64,000 nt of DNA from Alkalicoccobacillus porphyridii (GCF_007293315.1 NZ_VLXZ01000002.1:1-64000), one strand, 5' to 3'. Shown: positions 24,222 through 32,812, counted from the first letter of the stretch. Numbers and translations are program-made. The notes: a model not told the origin generated them from the letters alone.

Positions 24222-24333
24222 TTCTTATCCAGAAAAGTAGAGGGATATGGCCCGATGACACTTTAGCAGCGGATCTCTAAGGAGATACTGTGCTACTTCC
24301 ATTCTGAATGTATTATTTCAGAAAAGATAAGAA
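24222..24333 (+). promoter_or_regulatory. SAM-I (S-box) riboswitch aptamer
   Basis: The sequence follows the S-box consensus. P1 is TTCTTATC (24222-24229) pairing with GATAAGAA (24326-24333). The core holds GAGGGATATGGCCCGATGAC then ACTTTAGCAGC, a variable hairpin GGATCTC/GAGAT, and TGTGCTACTTCC, with the final stem ATTCTGAA/TTCAGAA. In this class S-adenosylmethionine binding favours the downstream terminator, so genes below are on when SAM/methionine is low. The intrinsic terminator at 24374 is in the right place for the expression platform. Confidence 0.9.
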
Positions 24334-24373
24334 GCTATGAACGCTTTTACTGTAATATTAGCGCCTATAAAAT

Positions 24374-24408
24374 AGCTCCTCTATCTTCTGGATAGAGGAG
24401 CTTTTTGG
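24374..24408 (+). terminator. Riboswitch-controlled terminator
   Basis: AGCTCCTCTATC (24374-24385), loop TTCTG, GATAGAGGAGCT (24391-24402), then TTTTT. A perfect 12-bp stem 24 bp before the lipoprotein start codon; it is the OFF structure of the S-box. Confidence 0.9.
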
Positions 24409-24431
24409 TTTAAAAAGAGGAGATATGTTCA

Positions 24432-25253
24432 ATGATTAGTCGTTTTTATTTTGTAGGTACAGTGGGTATTGTAGCTTTATTATTATCTGGCTGCGGAAGC
24501 TCATCAAGCTCTGCTGATGGACAAGAATTAGCTACAGATTCAATTACTGTCGGCGTAACATCCGGGGTACATGAAGAGATACTTGAAAAGGTGACGGAAG
24601 TTGCCGCTCGGGATGGCTTAGAAATCACTCTTGAAGTGTTCTCAGACTTCATCATCCCAAATACAGCTCTTGCAGAGGGTGAGATTGATGCAAATAGCTA
24701 TCAAAACACTCCCTTCTTAGATAACTATAATCAGAATAATGATGATAGCTTAGCAGGACTAGATCAAACCGTACTTAATCCTATGGGTGTTTATTCAAAT
24801 AAAATTGAGACTCTTGATGACCTTGAAGACGGTGACACGATCGGTATTCCAAGTGATCCAACTAATAGTGCACGTGCGCTCATGCTATTCGAAAGCTCTG
24901 GAATCATTACCTTACACGAAGGCGTTGGTGCAGAGGCGACCTCAAATGATATTGCAGAAAACCCTAAGAATATCAAATTTATTGAGTTAGATTCAGCACA
25001 AATTGCTAAACAACTGGATGACGTTGATGCCTCAGCCATAAACACTAGCTATGCAATTAAAAATGACTTAAATCCGTCTGAGGATGCCATCTTCCAAGAG
25101 AAGGAAGATTCTATTTGGGCAAACATTATTGTTGTCCGTGATGAGAATAAGGACGATCCAGTTGTGCAAAAGCTTATTAATGCCTATCACTCTGATGAAG
25201 TAAAAGAATTTGTGATTGAGCACTTTGAAGGCTCAGTTCTACCTACTTGGTAA
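24432..25253 (+). CDS. MetQ/NlpA family substrate-binding lipoprotein
   Basis: A 273-aa lipoprotein (lipobox LSGC, Cys about residue 21, followed by a Ser-rich linker) of the NlpA/MetQ family. Family features are ..ITVGVTSGVHEEILEKV.., ..IDANSYQNTPFLDNYN.., ..GDTIGIPSDPTNSARALMLF... MetQ binds methionine for the MetNP importer, but no MetN or MetP gene is adjacent, so this protein must use permease subunits coded elsewhere or serve another ligand. It is the first gene after the SAM riboswitch and only 15 bp before a crotonase gene, so all four genes to 28396 appear to form one S-box operon. Confidence 0.85.
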   Translation: MISRFYFVGTVGIVALLLSGCGSSSSSADGQELATDSITVGVTSGVHEEILEKVTEVAARDGLEITLEVFSDFIIPNTALAEGEIDANSYQNTPFLDNYNQNNDDSLAGLDQTVLNPMGVYSNKIETLDDLEDGDTIGIPSDPTNSARALMLFESSGIITLHEGVGAEATSNDIAENPKNIKFIELDSAQIAKQLDDVDASAINTSYAIKNDLNPSEDAIFQEKEDSIWANIIVVRDENKDDPVVQKLINAYHSDEVKEFVIEHFEGSVLPTW

Positions 25254-25268
25254 AGGAGATCAACAACC

Positions 25269-26045
25269 ATGTCATCACCTATACTTATTCAAAAACAAGG
25301 ATACATTGCAGAGCTTATATTTAATCGCCCGGAAAAACGAAACGCCCTGAATTTAGAGACCTTTACAGAGCTTAAGAAGCAGATTGGCCAATTAGAAGCC
25401 GATGCCGACATTAAAGTCATTGTATTAAGAGGTGTGGATGATCGTGCTTTTGCCGCTGGAGCCGATATCAGTGAATTCATTGAAAGTCGAACAGGTAGAG
25501 AGTCTGCAGAACACTATAATCAGTTAGCTGAGAGCGCAATTGAAGCACTCTATCGTTGCAAAAAACCAACCATCGCCGTTATTCAAGGCTTTGCCATTGG
25601 CGGCGGACTAAATGTCGCCCTGTCTTGTGACTTTCGCTTCAGCACGGAAAATGGTGTATTTGGTATCACACCTGCTAAGCTTGGTATTGTTTATGACTTA
25701 GCTAGTACAAAACGATTAGTAGATATTGTTGGTCCCTCCACAGCCAAGGAAATTTTATACACAGGTACATTCTTGAGTAGTGATGAAGCATTGGCTAAGG
25801 GACTCATCAACCGGGTCTATGCTGCATCAGAATTAGAAGGAGCCGTTATTGAATTTGCGGATGTATTAATCAGTCGCTCACAAACCTCGATTCAAGGATC
25901 AAAGCAGATCATCCAAGCCATTTTAGATGGCAGCGATACAGATACGAATGAAACGAAAGAACTTGTATCTGCTTCGTTTGATAGTGCTGACTTTAAGGAA
26001 GGTGTTCGTGCCTTTCTTGATAAAAGAAAGCCCACTTTCCATTAA
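25269..26045 (+). CDS. Enoyl-CoA hydratase/isomerase (crotonase) family protein
   Basis: A 258-aa crotonase-fold enzyme acting on an acyl-CoA. The oxyanion-hole elements are clear: AFAAGADISEF (about residues 59-69) and GFAIGGGLNVALSCDF (about 104-119). Where hydratases carry the second catalytic Glu (the PE-x-x-LG motif) this protein reads FGITPAKLGIVYD, as in decarboxylase or isomerase subgroups such as methylmalonyl-CoA decarboxylase; the first Glu position (STENG) is kept. So simple hydration is less likely than decarboxylation, isomerisation or lyase chemistry. It is the second gene of the SAM-riboswitch operon, 16 bp before the FMN oxidase. Confidence 0.85.
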   Translation: MSSPILIQKQGYIAELIFNRPEKRNALNLETFTELKKQIGQLEADADIKVIVLRGVDDRAFAAGADISEFIESRTGRESAEHYNQLAESAIEALYRCKKPTIAVIQGFAIGGGLNVALSCDFRFSTENGVFGITPAKLGIVYDLASTKRLVDIVGPSTAKEILYTGTFLSSDEALAKGLINRVYAASELEGAVIEFADVLISRSQTSIQGSKQIIQAILDGSDTDTNETKELVSASFDSADFKEGVRAFLDKRKPTFH

Positions 26046-26061
26046 GAAAAGGAGTAAGCAA

Positions 26062-27198
26062 ATGTCCGCTAAATCTTTTACAACAATTGGTCACGAGACA
26101 AAGGATCATCCGATCTACATTGAAGAATGGGAACAACTAGCGAAAGAAAAGCTAAAAAAAGGTCCTTTTGACTATGTCAGAAGCGGTGCAGGAGATGAAA
26201 AAACACTAGCTGCCAATCGAGCAGCATTTGATAAGTGGTCCATCTATCCCCGTGTCCTGCGCGATGTAACAGACGCAACCACAAGAACAAAGCTGTTAAA
26301 TCAAGAAATCTCACTTCCACTTCTATTGGCGCCACTTGGTTACCAAGGGATCATTCATCCAGACGCTGAATGCGCCTCCGCCCGTGCCGCTGAAAAAGCT
26401 GGTATTCCATTTGTCACCAGCACAGTATCAACACGTTCGTTGGAGGAAGTAGCCGAAGCCGCTCCCACCGGTAAGAATTGGTTTCAACTTTATTGGTCTA
26501 ACAATCGCGAGGTATCAGCTAGTATGGTGTCACGTGCAGAAGCGGCAGGCTATCAAGCTATCGTTGTCACCGTTGACACTGGGTTACTCGGCTGGCGTAA
26601 AAGTGATTTTAAAAATGGTTTTGCCCCATTAAAAGAAGCCATGGGCGACGCCAATTATCGAAACGATCCTGCTTTTAGAAAAAGTGTACCTCATTGGACT
26701 GAAGAAAACATTCGAGAGGAGATCCTTAAAAATATATTACACCCTAACCTTGTTTGGGAGGATCTCTTATTCTTAAGAGAGCATACTCTACTTCCTATTC
26801 TAGTTAAAGGAATACTCCATCCAGATGATGCAGAGAAAGCAGTAGATCTGGGTTTAGATGGAATTATTGTTTCAAACCATGGAGGCCGTCAGTTGGACGG
26901 TGCACTAGCTTCAATTGATGCACTCCCAGCAATAGCTGCAAGAGTTAACAAACGAGTACCTCTATTAGTAGATAGTGGGTTCAGGAGTGGTTCAGATCTA
27001 TATAAAGCTTTAGCCCTTGGAGCAGACGCCGTATTAATTGGACGCCCTTATATCTATGGACTTGCCGTATCTGGTGAAGCAGGTGTCACATCTATTATCA
27101 AAAACCTGCAAACCGAGCTAGACTTAACTCTTGCTTTATCTGGTGCCAACTCAATAAACGAACTTTCGACTACAAACCTCATTCAAACTGGTTGTTAA
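26062..27198 (+). CDS. FMN-dependent alpha-hydroxy-acid oxidase/dehydrogenase
   Basis: A 378-aa TIM-barrel flavoprotein of the lactate oxidase / lactate 2-monooxygenase / glycolate oxidase family. It oxidises an L-2-hydroxy acid to the 2-oxo acid, or decarboxylates it in the monooxygenase subgroup. Visible elements: GAGDEKTLAANRAAFDKW near the N terminus, ..PLLLAPLGYQGIIHPDAE.., ..WFQLYW.., catalytic His and Arg in SNHGGRQLDG, and the phosphate loop DSGFRSGSDLYKALALGADAV. The start ATG 26062 has AAAAGGAG upstream; the open frame also runs back through the end of the crotonase gene. In an S-box operon a sulfur-containing hydroxy acid such as 2-hydroxy-4-methylthiobutyrate is an attractive but untested substrate. 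Confidence 0.85.
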   Translation: MSAKSFTTIGHETKDHPIYIEEWEQLAKEKLKKGPFDYVRSGAGDEKTLAANRAAFDKWSIYPRVLRDVTDATTRTKLLNQEISLPLLLAPLGYQGIIHPDAECASARAAEKAGIPFVTSTVSTRSLEEVAEAAPTGKNWFQLYWSNNREVSASMVSRAEAAGYQAIVVTVDTGLLGWRKSDFKNGFAPLKEAMGDANYRNDPAFRKSVPHWTEENIREEILKNILHPNLVWEDLLFLREHTLLPILVKGILHPDDAEKAVDLGLDGIIVSNHGGRQLDGALASIDALPAIAARVNKRVPLLVDSGFRSGSDLYKALALGADAVLIGRPYIYGLAVSGEAGVTSIIKNLQTELDLTLALSGANSINELSTTNLIQTGC

Positions 27199-27208
27199 GG
27201 AGGCTAAC

Positions 27209-28396
27209 ATGAATCAGGCATTAGAAGGATTAAAGGTTATTGACTTATCAAGAGTACTTGCCGGGCCTTACTGCACAATGGTACTTGGAGACATGGGTGC
27301 CAATGTCATTAAAATAGAACGTTATCCTTTTGGAGATGACTCACGCAGCATGGGTCCCTTCCAGGGTGAAGAAAGCTACAGCTTTGCCATGGCAAATCGT
27401 AATAAACGAAGCATCTGCTTGAATATTAAGAAGCGCGATGGTTTGGATATCTTACTTAAATTGGTAGAGGATGCTGATGTATTCATCGAGAATTTTCGTC
27501 CGGGTGTGGCAAGTAAGCTCGGCATTGATTTCGACACACTTAAAGCGATAAATCCTGGCCTTATTTATTGCTCCATATCTGGTTACGGTCAAACTGGCCC
27601 CTATAAGGATAAAGGTGGCTATGACATTATGGCGCAAGGCTTGTCCGGTATTATGAGCATGACCGGTGAAATTGGTGGAGCCCCGGTCAAGTCTGGCTTT
27701 GCCGTTAATGATATCGCGGCAGGTGTTACAGCAATTTATTCGATTCTAGCCGCCTATATATATAAGCTCCGCACGCAAAAGGGGCAATATATTGACTTAG
27801 CCTTAGTTGATGCAGGACTTGCTTGGACCGTTTGGGAGTCTGCTGCCTACTTTGGAGCTGGTGAAGTCTCTGTTCCCAACGGATCAGCTCATCGAGTATC
27901 TGCCCCCTACCAAGGCTTCCAGACTAAGGACGGACATATTTTGATTGGGGCTGCCAATGAAAAGCTGTGGAAGCTTTTTTGTGAAAAAGTTGTTGAGCGC
28001 CCGGATTGGTTAGAGGATCCACGTTTTCTTACCAATCGAGATCGAATCTCTCATCGCGAAGAGCTGGAGCAAGTCATCCAAGAGGTAATTGGACTTAAAG
28101 AATCATCGTATTGGCTACCAAGACTCGAATTAGCAGGAGTTCCAGCTGGACCAATTAGTCGTTATAACGAAACTCTTGAAAATGAGCATGTCCTCTCGCG
28201 TGAGATGGTTATTAATTACGATCACCCCGTTTTTGGACCACTCAAATCCCTTGGCTTTCCGACTAAATTTTCAGAAACACCGGAAAGACTAAACAGACCT
28301 GCCCCAACACTCGGTCAGCATTCAAGCGAAATATTATTGGAGCATGGATGGAACGAGCGGGAAATTAACAGCCTGCGAGATCAAAAGATTATATAA
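27209..28396 (+). CDS. CaiB/BaiF class III CoA-transferase
   Basis: A 395-aa enzyme that transfers CoA between carboxylic acids or racemises acyl-CoAs. Family marks: LEGLKVIDLSRVLAGPYC at the N terminus, LGDMGANVIKIE, RNKRSICLNIK, DVFIENFRPGVASKLGID, and the nucleophilic Asp in GFAVNDIAAGVTAIYSIL (about residue 170). It is the last gene of the S-box operon, 10 bp after the FMN oxidase. Together with the crotonase it could activate and cleave an acyl-CoA. Class III transferases include DddD, which acts on dimethylsulfoniopropionate, so an organosulfur substrate is plausible but not shown. Confidence 0.87.
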   Translation: MNQALEGLKVIDLSRVLAGPYCTMVLGDMGANVIKIERYPFGDDSRSMGPFQGEESYSFAMANRNKRSICLNIKKRDGLDILLKLVEDADVFIENFRPGVASKLGIDFDTLKAINPGLIYCSISGYGQTGPYKDKGGYDIMAQGLSGIMSMTGEIGGAPVKSGFAVNDIAAGVTAIYSILAAYIYKLRTQKGQYIDLALVDAGLAWTVWESAAYFGAGEVSVPNGSAHRVSAPYQGFQTKDGHILIGAANEKLWKLFCEKVVERPDWLEDPRFLTNRDRISHREELEQVIQEVIGLKESSYWLPRLELAGVPAGPISRYNETLENEHVLSREMVINYDHPVFGPLKSLGFPTKFSETPERLNRPAPTLGQHSSEILLEHGWNEREINSLRDQKII

Positions 28397-28819
28397 TGGA
28401 TTTCGGGAGTGCTAATCAATTATCACGATAAGTTTTTCGTGTAACTAGACGATTTTGCAAGAGGCGTAGCCTGTTTACCAAAAATAGTTACGCCTATTCA
28501 AAATTGAAGAGTTCTATAACAAGACATCCACCTTTATCCAAGACCCAAGCTACTTATCTAAAAACGTCCTAAGGTATTCGTTTTTAATATTAAAACAGTT
28601 CCCCCATGAGCAACCCGTTTTTCTCAGATTTGCAGTTATATATCATCTAAGTCTTGTTATAACTGTACCCACCCCTTATTTTCCTTTTTTGAAGCGCGCC
28701 CTTTTTTCAATGATACTTTGTAAGGTATACTAAGACTTAGAGCATTTTTTCACAAGACAAAGATACAGCAAATACATATAAATAAAGTAAATGCCCCCAT
28801 CGAAAAAAGGAGAATGAAT
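28397..28819. other. Intergenic region with nested inverted repeats
   Basis: No gene is visible. TATAACAAGAC (28515-28525) pairs with GTCTTGTTATA (28651-28661) across 125 bp, and CAGTTATA (28633-28640) pairs with TATAACTG (28657-28664) within it. A separate stem AGGCGTA/TACGCCT lies near 28460-28493. None is followed by a clear U-run. It could be a degenerate small mobile element or a structured leader for map; I cannot decide. Confidence 0.5.
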
Positions 28820-29563
28820 ATGATTGTACAAACAGATAAAGACTTAAACGGCTTAAAAGAAATCGGAAAAATTGTGGCTGAGATACGGAATGAATTAACC
28901 TTACACACGAAGCCTGGTGTGACAACAAAAGAAATTGATGCGATTGGCGGCAAGCTTTTCAAAAAATTCGGAGCTGTCTCTGCTCCGATCAGCACATACG
29001 ACTTCCCAGGATACACATGTATTTGTGTGAATGAGGAGGTTGCTCATGGAATTCCTGGCTCGCGCGTAATTAAAGAAGGAGACTTAGTCAATATTGATGT
29101 CTCCGGCTCACTAAATGGATACTTTGCTGATACGGGGCATTCTTTTGTAGTAGGAAAAGGAGAGCCTGTCCTAGAGGATCTATTACATGCAACGAAGGAA
29201 ACCTTTGCTGCTGGTCTTAAAAAGTTTAAAGCTGGCTCCAAACAAAATGGTGTCGGTCGTGCTGTGTATCAAACGGCTAAGGATCACGGTTTTACTGTAA
29301 TTAAAAACCTAACTGGCCACGGTGTTGGGCTTTCTTTACATGATTCACCCGAGCATATTTTTAATTACTACAACCCACGAGACACGAAGCTTTTTAAAGA
29401 GGGTGAGGTTATTGCCTTTGAACCGTTTGTGTCAACTAAAGCAGAGGATGTGTATCAGCTTGATGATGGCTGGACATTAACAACAGTTGACCAAAGCTTT
29501 GTAGCTCAGTACGAGCATACCATTATCGTGACGAAGGATGAGCCGATTATTCTAACCAAATAA
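28820..29563 (+). CDS. map: Methionine aminopeptidase, type I (YflG-like)
   Basis: Removes the initiator methionine from nascent proteins. The 247-aa pita-bread metalloprotease keeps all five metal ligands: Asp in NIDVSG, Asp in YFADTGHS, His in LTGHGVGLSLHD, Glu in AFEPFVS and Glu in AQYEHTI. It resembles the second, stand-alone methionine aminopeptidase of Bacilli (YflG) rather than the ribosomal-operon copy. I set the start at ATG 28820, 7 nt after AAAGGAG; ATG 28814 is too close. It is 19 bp upstream of an aminoglycoside-phosphotransferase-like gene, probably co-transcribed. Confidence 0.88.
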   Translation: MIVQTDKDLNGLKEIGKIVAEIRNELTLHTKPGVTTKEIDAIGGKLFKKFGAVSAPISTYDFPGYTCICVNEEVAHGIPGSRVIKEGDLVNIDVSGSLNGYFADTGHSFVVGKGEPVLEDLLHATKETFAAGLKKFKAGSKQNGVGRAVYQTAKDHGFTVIKNLTGHGVGLSLHDSPEHIFNYYNPRDTKLFKEGEVIAFEPFVSTKAEDVYQLDDGWTLTTVDQSFVAQYEHTIIVTKDEPIILTK

Positions 29564-29582
29564 GGGCTAAGGGAGTTTTAAA

Positions 29583-30353
29583 ATGAATCTACCCATTTCA
29601 ATAGAAGAGCTAATACAAGGATATAGCTGGGAACAAAATACTATTGGATTATCCTCTTCTAATGTATATCAACTTAGAGGTGAACGTACCTTGTTTCTTA
29701 AAACACAAGATAGGAAGCATCCATTCGAGTCATTGTACGATGAGAAACAAAAGCTGGAATGGTTAGCAGATAAGCTTCCCGTTCCCAATGTCCTTTTTTA
29801 TGAGCAAGCAGGTCAAACTGAATATTTGTTGATGACTGCGTTGCCTGGTTTGGATGCCTCCAGAATAACAGAGCCCACTCAGCTCCCAACTATTATTCAA
29901 GCTTACGCAGATGGGTTAAAACAGCTTCATCAAATCGATATATGGGATTGCCCGTTTAACGAACAGAACCATATAAAGGTAAAAAAAGCAGAGGAACACG
30001 TGAAGGCTGGCATTGTGGATGAGGATGATTTTGATCAAATACGCCTAGGGAAGTCCTCCGAAGAGCTTCTTGAAGAATTAAAGATGTTTCCTCCATTTGA
30101 AGAGGATTTGGTTTTCACGCACGGAGACTACTGTCTACCTAATATTATTATAAAGGATGGAGCATGTCAGGGGTTTATAGACCTTGGAAGGGCAGGAATC
30201 GCAGACCGATATCAAGATATTGCGTTAGCTGTGAGAAGCATCACGCATAACTTCGGTTCAGAATGGGTTAGCACATTTGTTACACACTACGGACTAACCG
30301 AGTTTGAGCAAAACAAGGTCTTCTATTATCAGCTATTAGATGAGTTTTTTTAA
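29583..30353 (+). CDS. APH(3')-like aminoglycoside phosphotransferase
   Basis: A 256-aa kinase of the aminoglycoside 3'-phosphotransferase family. The catalytic loop THGDYCLPNIII (HGDxxxxN) and the metal-binding GFIDLGRAGIADRYQDIAL are strongly like APH(3') enzymes, closer to them than to choline or homoserine kinases. Length is slightly short of the usual ~264 aa, and the C-terminal end is LLDEFF as in the family. It would inactivate kanamycin/neomycin-type drugs if expressed and active; no mobile element flanks it, so it looks like an intrinsic gene. Ribosome binding site AAGGGAG. Confidence 0.82.
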   Translation: MNLPISIEELIQGYSWEQNTIGLSSSNVYQLRGERTLFLKTQDRKHPFESLYDEKQKLEWLADKLPVPNVLFYEQAGQTEYLLMTALPGLDASRITEPTQLPTIIQAYADGLKQLHQIDIWDCPFNEQNHIKVKKAEEHVKAGIVDEDDFDQIRLGKSSEELLEELKMFPPFEEDLVFTHGDYCLPNIIIKDGACQGFIDLGRAGIADRYQDIALAVRSITHNFGSEWVSTFVTHYGLTEFEQNKVFYYQLLDEFF

Positions 30354-30372
30354 TAAATACAAATAGACATGT

Positions 30373-30403
30373 CGGGGAGATGAAAAGCGAATTCATCTCC
30401 CCG
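30373..30403. terminator. Hairpin between convergent genes
   Basis: CGGGGAGATGAA (30373-30384) and TTCATCTCCCCG (30392-30403) form a perfect 12-bp stem between the aph-like gene and the convergent ASCH gene. The U-run is weak on both strands. Confidence 0.6.
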
Positions 30404-30410
30404 CTTATCG

Positions 30411-30755
30411 TTATTCAACCTGTTCTACATATATGGCCAAGGCTCCAAACTTTTGCTCACTCTCCTGTGAGTAGATCAAATAGGTTTCATTTAAGAGCTG
30501 ATTGACTGACATTCCTTCCTCTCCTAAATCCTCAATTGGGACACTTTCATAGAGCTCGCGAAAGCTCTCAAATTTCTTCAATTCCGTAACAATCATTTTC
30601 AACCTGTCATCTTGAACGGGTGCTTTAATAAAATCAATGTGATCACCTACACGTAGCCGCTGCCTTTTCTCATCATTGAGACGAACTTCCACTGTTTTTC
30701 TACCATTCTTCATTAATGCAAATGGTTCATCATATAATCCCATCATGTGATTCAT
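30411..30755 (-). CDS. ASCH domain protein
   Basis: A 114-aa protein consisting of a single ASCH domain (PUA-like beta-barrel): ..MGLYDEPFALMKNGRKTVEVRL.. and ..LRVGDHIDFIK... ASCH proteins are RNA-binding or RNA/nucleotide-hydrolysing candidates; some act on N4-acetylcytidine. The start ATG 30755 has GGAGGAGGG upstream. The window contains a second, sequence-distinct ASCH protein at 36184. Confidence 0.8.
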   Translation of the reverse strand: MNHMMGLYDEPFALMKNGRKTVEVRLNDEKRQRLRVGDHIDFIKAPVQDDRLKMIVTELKKFESFRELYESVPIEDLGEEGMSVNQLLNETYLIYSQESEQKFGALAIYVEQVE

Positions 30756-30892
30756 TATCCACCCTCCTCCAATCATTATGAGTTGTCATACTATTTTAAC
30801 AAATGATTTATATTTGTTAAATGCATCACCAAAGGGTTTTTGTTTGTTGAATTGGGGAAGTTTAGTGATAGATATGGAAGGGACGACGAACA

Positions 30893-31753
30893 ATGTCTAA
30901 AAAAATGTTCTCTAAACAACAAACTAAGCAAAAGGCTTCTGAAGCGACTAAAGAATCTAAACCTTGGATTAGGCGATTTGGACGATTTGGATACATGTCT
31001 CAAGGGTTTGTTTATATTTTGATTGGTATTCTTTCCTTTATGGCGGCTATAGGCGTAGGTGGGGATACCGAAGACACAACTGGTGCTCTTCAATCTCTTG
31101 CGGGTATCCCCTTTGGCGAGGTTGTATTATGGTTGGTGGCTGTTGGGCTACTTGGTTATGTTGTTTGGATGCTCATTCGCGCGTTAATGGATACTGGTCA
31201 TTTCGGCCGTGGAATTAAAGGCATATTTATACGCTGTGGATTCATCGGAAGTGCTGCAATTTATGCAAGTATTGCCTTTAACGCTGCAAAATTTGCAAAC
31301 CATGCTGGGGGATCTAGCGAAAAAAATGAGCAAACCTATTCTCAACTCCTTTTATCCCAGCCATATGGCCAGTGGATTATTGGAGCGGTTGGAGCAGGTG
31401 TGATTGGCTATGCGCTATATGAGGCTTACAGAGTGTATAAGGAAATATTCATGCGTGAATTCAAATCAGAGGAGATGAGCAAACACGAGATGAACATTGC
31501 TCGTACATCTGGAAAAATTGGATTAACCGCACGAGCATTTGTGTTTGGAGCTGTTGGTTTTTTTCTGATTCAAACAGCTATCTCAGCTGACGCTGAGGAA
31601 ACCGAGGGTATAGATGGTGCCTTATTTGAACTGTCACAGCAGCCTTTTGGTCAGTGGATTCTTGGGGTAGTAGCTCTTGGTCTTGTCTTATTTGGTGTAT
31701 ATGGAATCATCTATGGGCGCTATATTCACATGAATTTTGGCAAACATTCATGA
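30893..31753 (+). CDS. DUF1206 family membrane protein
   Basis: A 286-aa integral membrane protein with six predicted helices arranged as three repeated pairs. The repeats share a signature of the type GRFGYMSQGFVYILIGILSF / ..GKIGLTARAFVFGAVGFFL.. and ..QPFGQWILGVVALGLV... Function is unknown; homologues are often stress-induced. A weak sigma-B-like pair (GTTTTT near 30837, then GGGGAA after about 13 bp) lies upstream, but the -10 is poor. The N-terminal 25 residues are Lys/Gln-rich and cytoplasmic. Confidence 0.82.
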   Translation: MSKKMFSKQQTKQKASEATKESKPWIRRFGRFGYMSQGFVYILIGILSFMAAIGVGGDTEDTTGALQSLAGIPFGEVVLWLVAVGLLGYVVWMLIRALMDTGHFGRGIKGIFIRCGFIGSAAIYASIAFNAAKFANHAGGSSEKNEQTYSQLLLSQPYGQWIIGAVGAGVIGYALYEAYRVYKEIFMREFKSEEMSKHEMNIARTSGKIGLTARAFVFGAVGFFLIQTAISADAEETEGIDGALFELSQQPFGQWILGVVALGLVLFGVYGIIYGRYIHMNFGKHS

Positions 31754-31778
31754 TACCAAGATGATCAAAAACCCCGGT

Positions 31779-31809
31779 AAAAAGGGGAACCATTTATGTC
31801 TGGCTCCCC
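31779..31809 (-). terminator. Intrinsic terminator of the aldo/keto reductase gene
   Basis: On the minus strand GGGGAGCCA, loop, TGGTTCCCC followed by TTTTT, 20 bp after the stop of the gene at 31829. Confidence 0.75.
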
Positions 31810-31828
31810 CTGTTCACATCAATATATT

Positions 31829-32812
31829 TTAATAAGCTCCTCTAATATGCTCTGCTACTTCTGTTTTATAAAAAGTATGAAGTTTCTCTAGCTCTTCCTC
31901 TGAAAATGAAGGCACCTTTAATGATTCTAGGTTGTTTTCCACCTGGGCGACTGTCTTAAATCCTGGAATCACGGTCGTTACTTCATCTTGATCAAGTATC
32001 CAACGTAACGCCGCACTTGAGAGATGTTTGCGACCTTGCTTGATCCAAAGAAGCTGTTGAACCAAATCGACTCCCTTTTCAAACTTTAATCCGCCAAAGG
32101 TTTCACCTACATTAAACGATTCTCCATCACGATTAAAATGACGATGATCATCGCTTTCAAAAGTATATTCATTCGTGAATTTTCCTGTTAGAAGCCCGCT
32201 AGCAAGTGGGACTCTTGCGATAATGCCAACGCCTTTTTCTTTTGCTTTCGGCAGCAAAACTTCAAGCGGCTTCTGTCTTAGAACATTAAAGATAACCTGT
32301 AATGCCTTCACATTAGGATTTTCTAAACAGAGCAGCCCTTCTTCTACTGTTTCTACACTCACTCCATAATGTCTGATCTTTCCTTCTGCCTGAAGCTTGT
32401 CTAGAACTTCAAAGACTTGTCCATTCTTTAGAATCTCAATCGGCGGACAATGAATTTGATATAAATCAAGACGCTCCCTTTGTAAGCGCTTCAGACTATT
32501 TTCACAGTAATCACGCACCTGTTGCATGGAGTATGTTTCTGGAGAGTAGATATCTCCCGCTCTACAAAATTTAGTAGCAATGTGAATATCATCTTCTTTT
32601 CCCTTCGTTGCTTTTGCAAGAAGCTCCTCACTATGCCCATCTCCATAGACATCCGCTGTATCAAAGAAATTCACCCCTTGATCCATCGCTGTTTCTAATG
32701 CTTTTAATGATTCTTTATCGTTTGTTTGTCCCCATGAGCCTCCAATCGCCCATGTTCCGAAGCTTAGTTCACTTACTTTTAATTCTGTATCACCTAATTG
32801 TCTGTATTGCAT
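31829..32812 (-). CDS. Aldo/keto reductase
   Basis: A 327-aa NADPH-dependent (beta/alpha)8-barrel oxidoreductase. The catalytic tetrad is visible: Asp and Tyr in FDTADVYGDGHSEE, Lys in HIATKF, His in LYQIHCPP. The cofactor loop near the C terminus reads VIPGFKTVAQVENN. The physiological substrate is unknown; relatives (YqkF/YhdN class) reduce small aldehydes. The start is ATG 32812 after GGGAG; a TTG three codons earlier is a poorer choice. Confidence 0.87.
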   Translation of the reverse strand: MQYRQLGDTELKVSELSFGTWAIGGSWGQTNDKESLKALETAMDQGVNFFDTADVYGDGHSEELLAKATKGKEDDIHIATKFCRAGDIYSPETYSMQQVRDYCENSLKRLQRERLDLYQIHCPPIEILKNGQVFEVLDKLQAEGKIRHYGVSVETVEEGLLCLENPNVKALQVIFNVLRQKPLEVLLPKAKEKGVGIIARVPLASGLLTGKFTNEYTFESDDHRHFNRDGESFNVGETFGGLKFEKGVDLVQQLLWIKQGRKHLSSAALRWILDQDEVTTVIPGFKTVAQVENNLESLKVPSFSEEELEKLHTFYKTEVAEHIRGAY

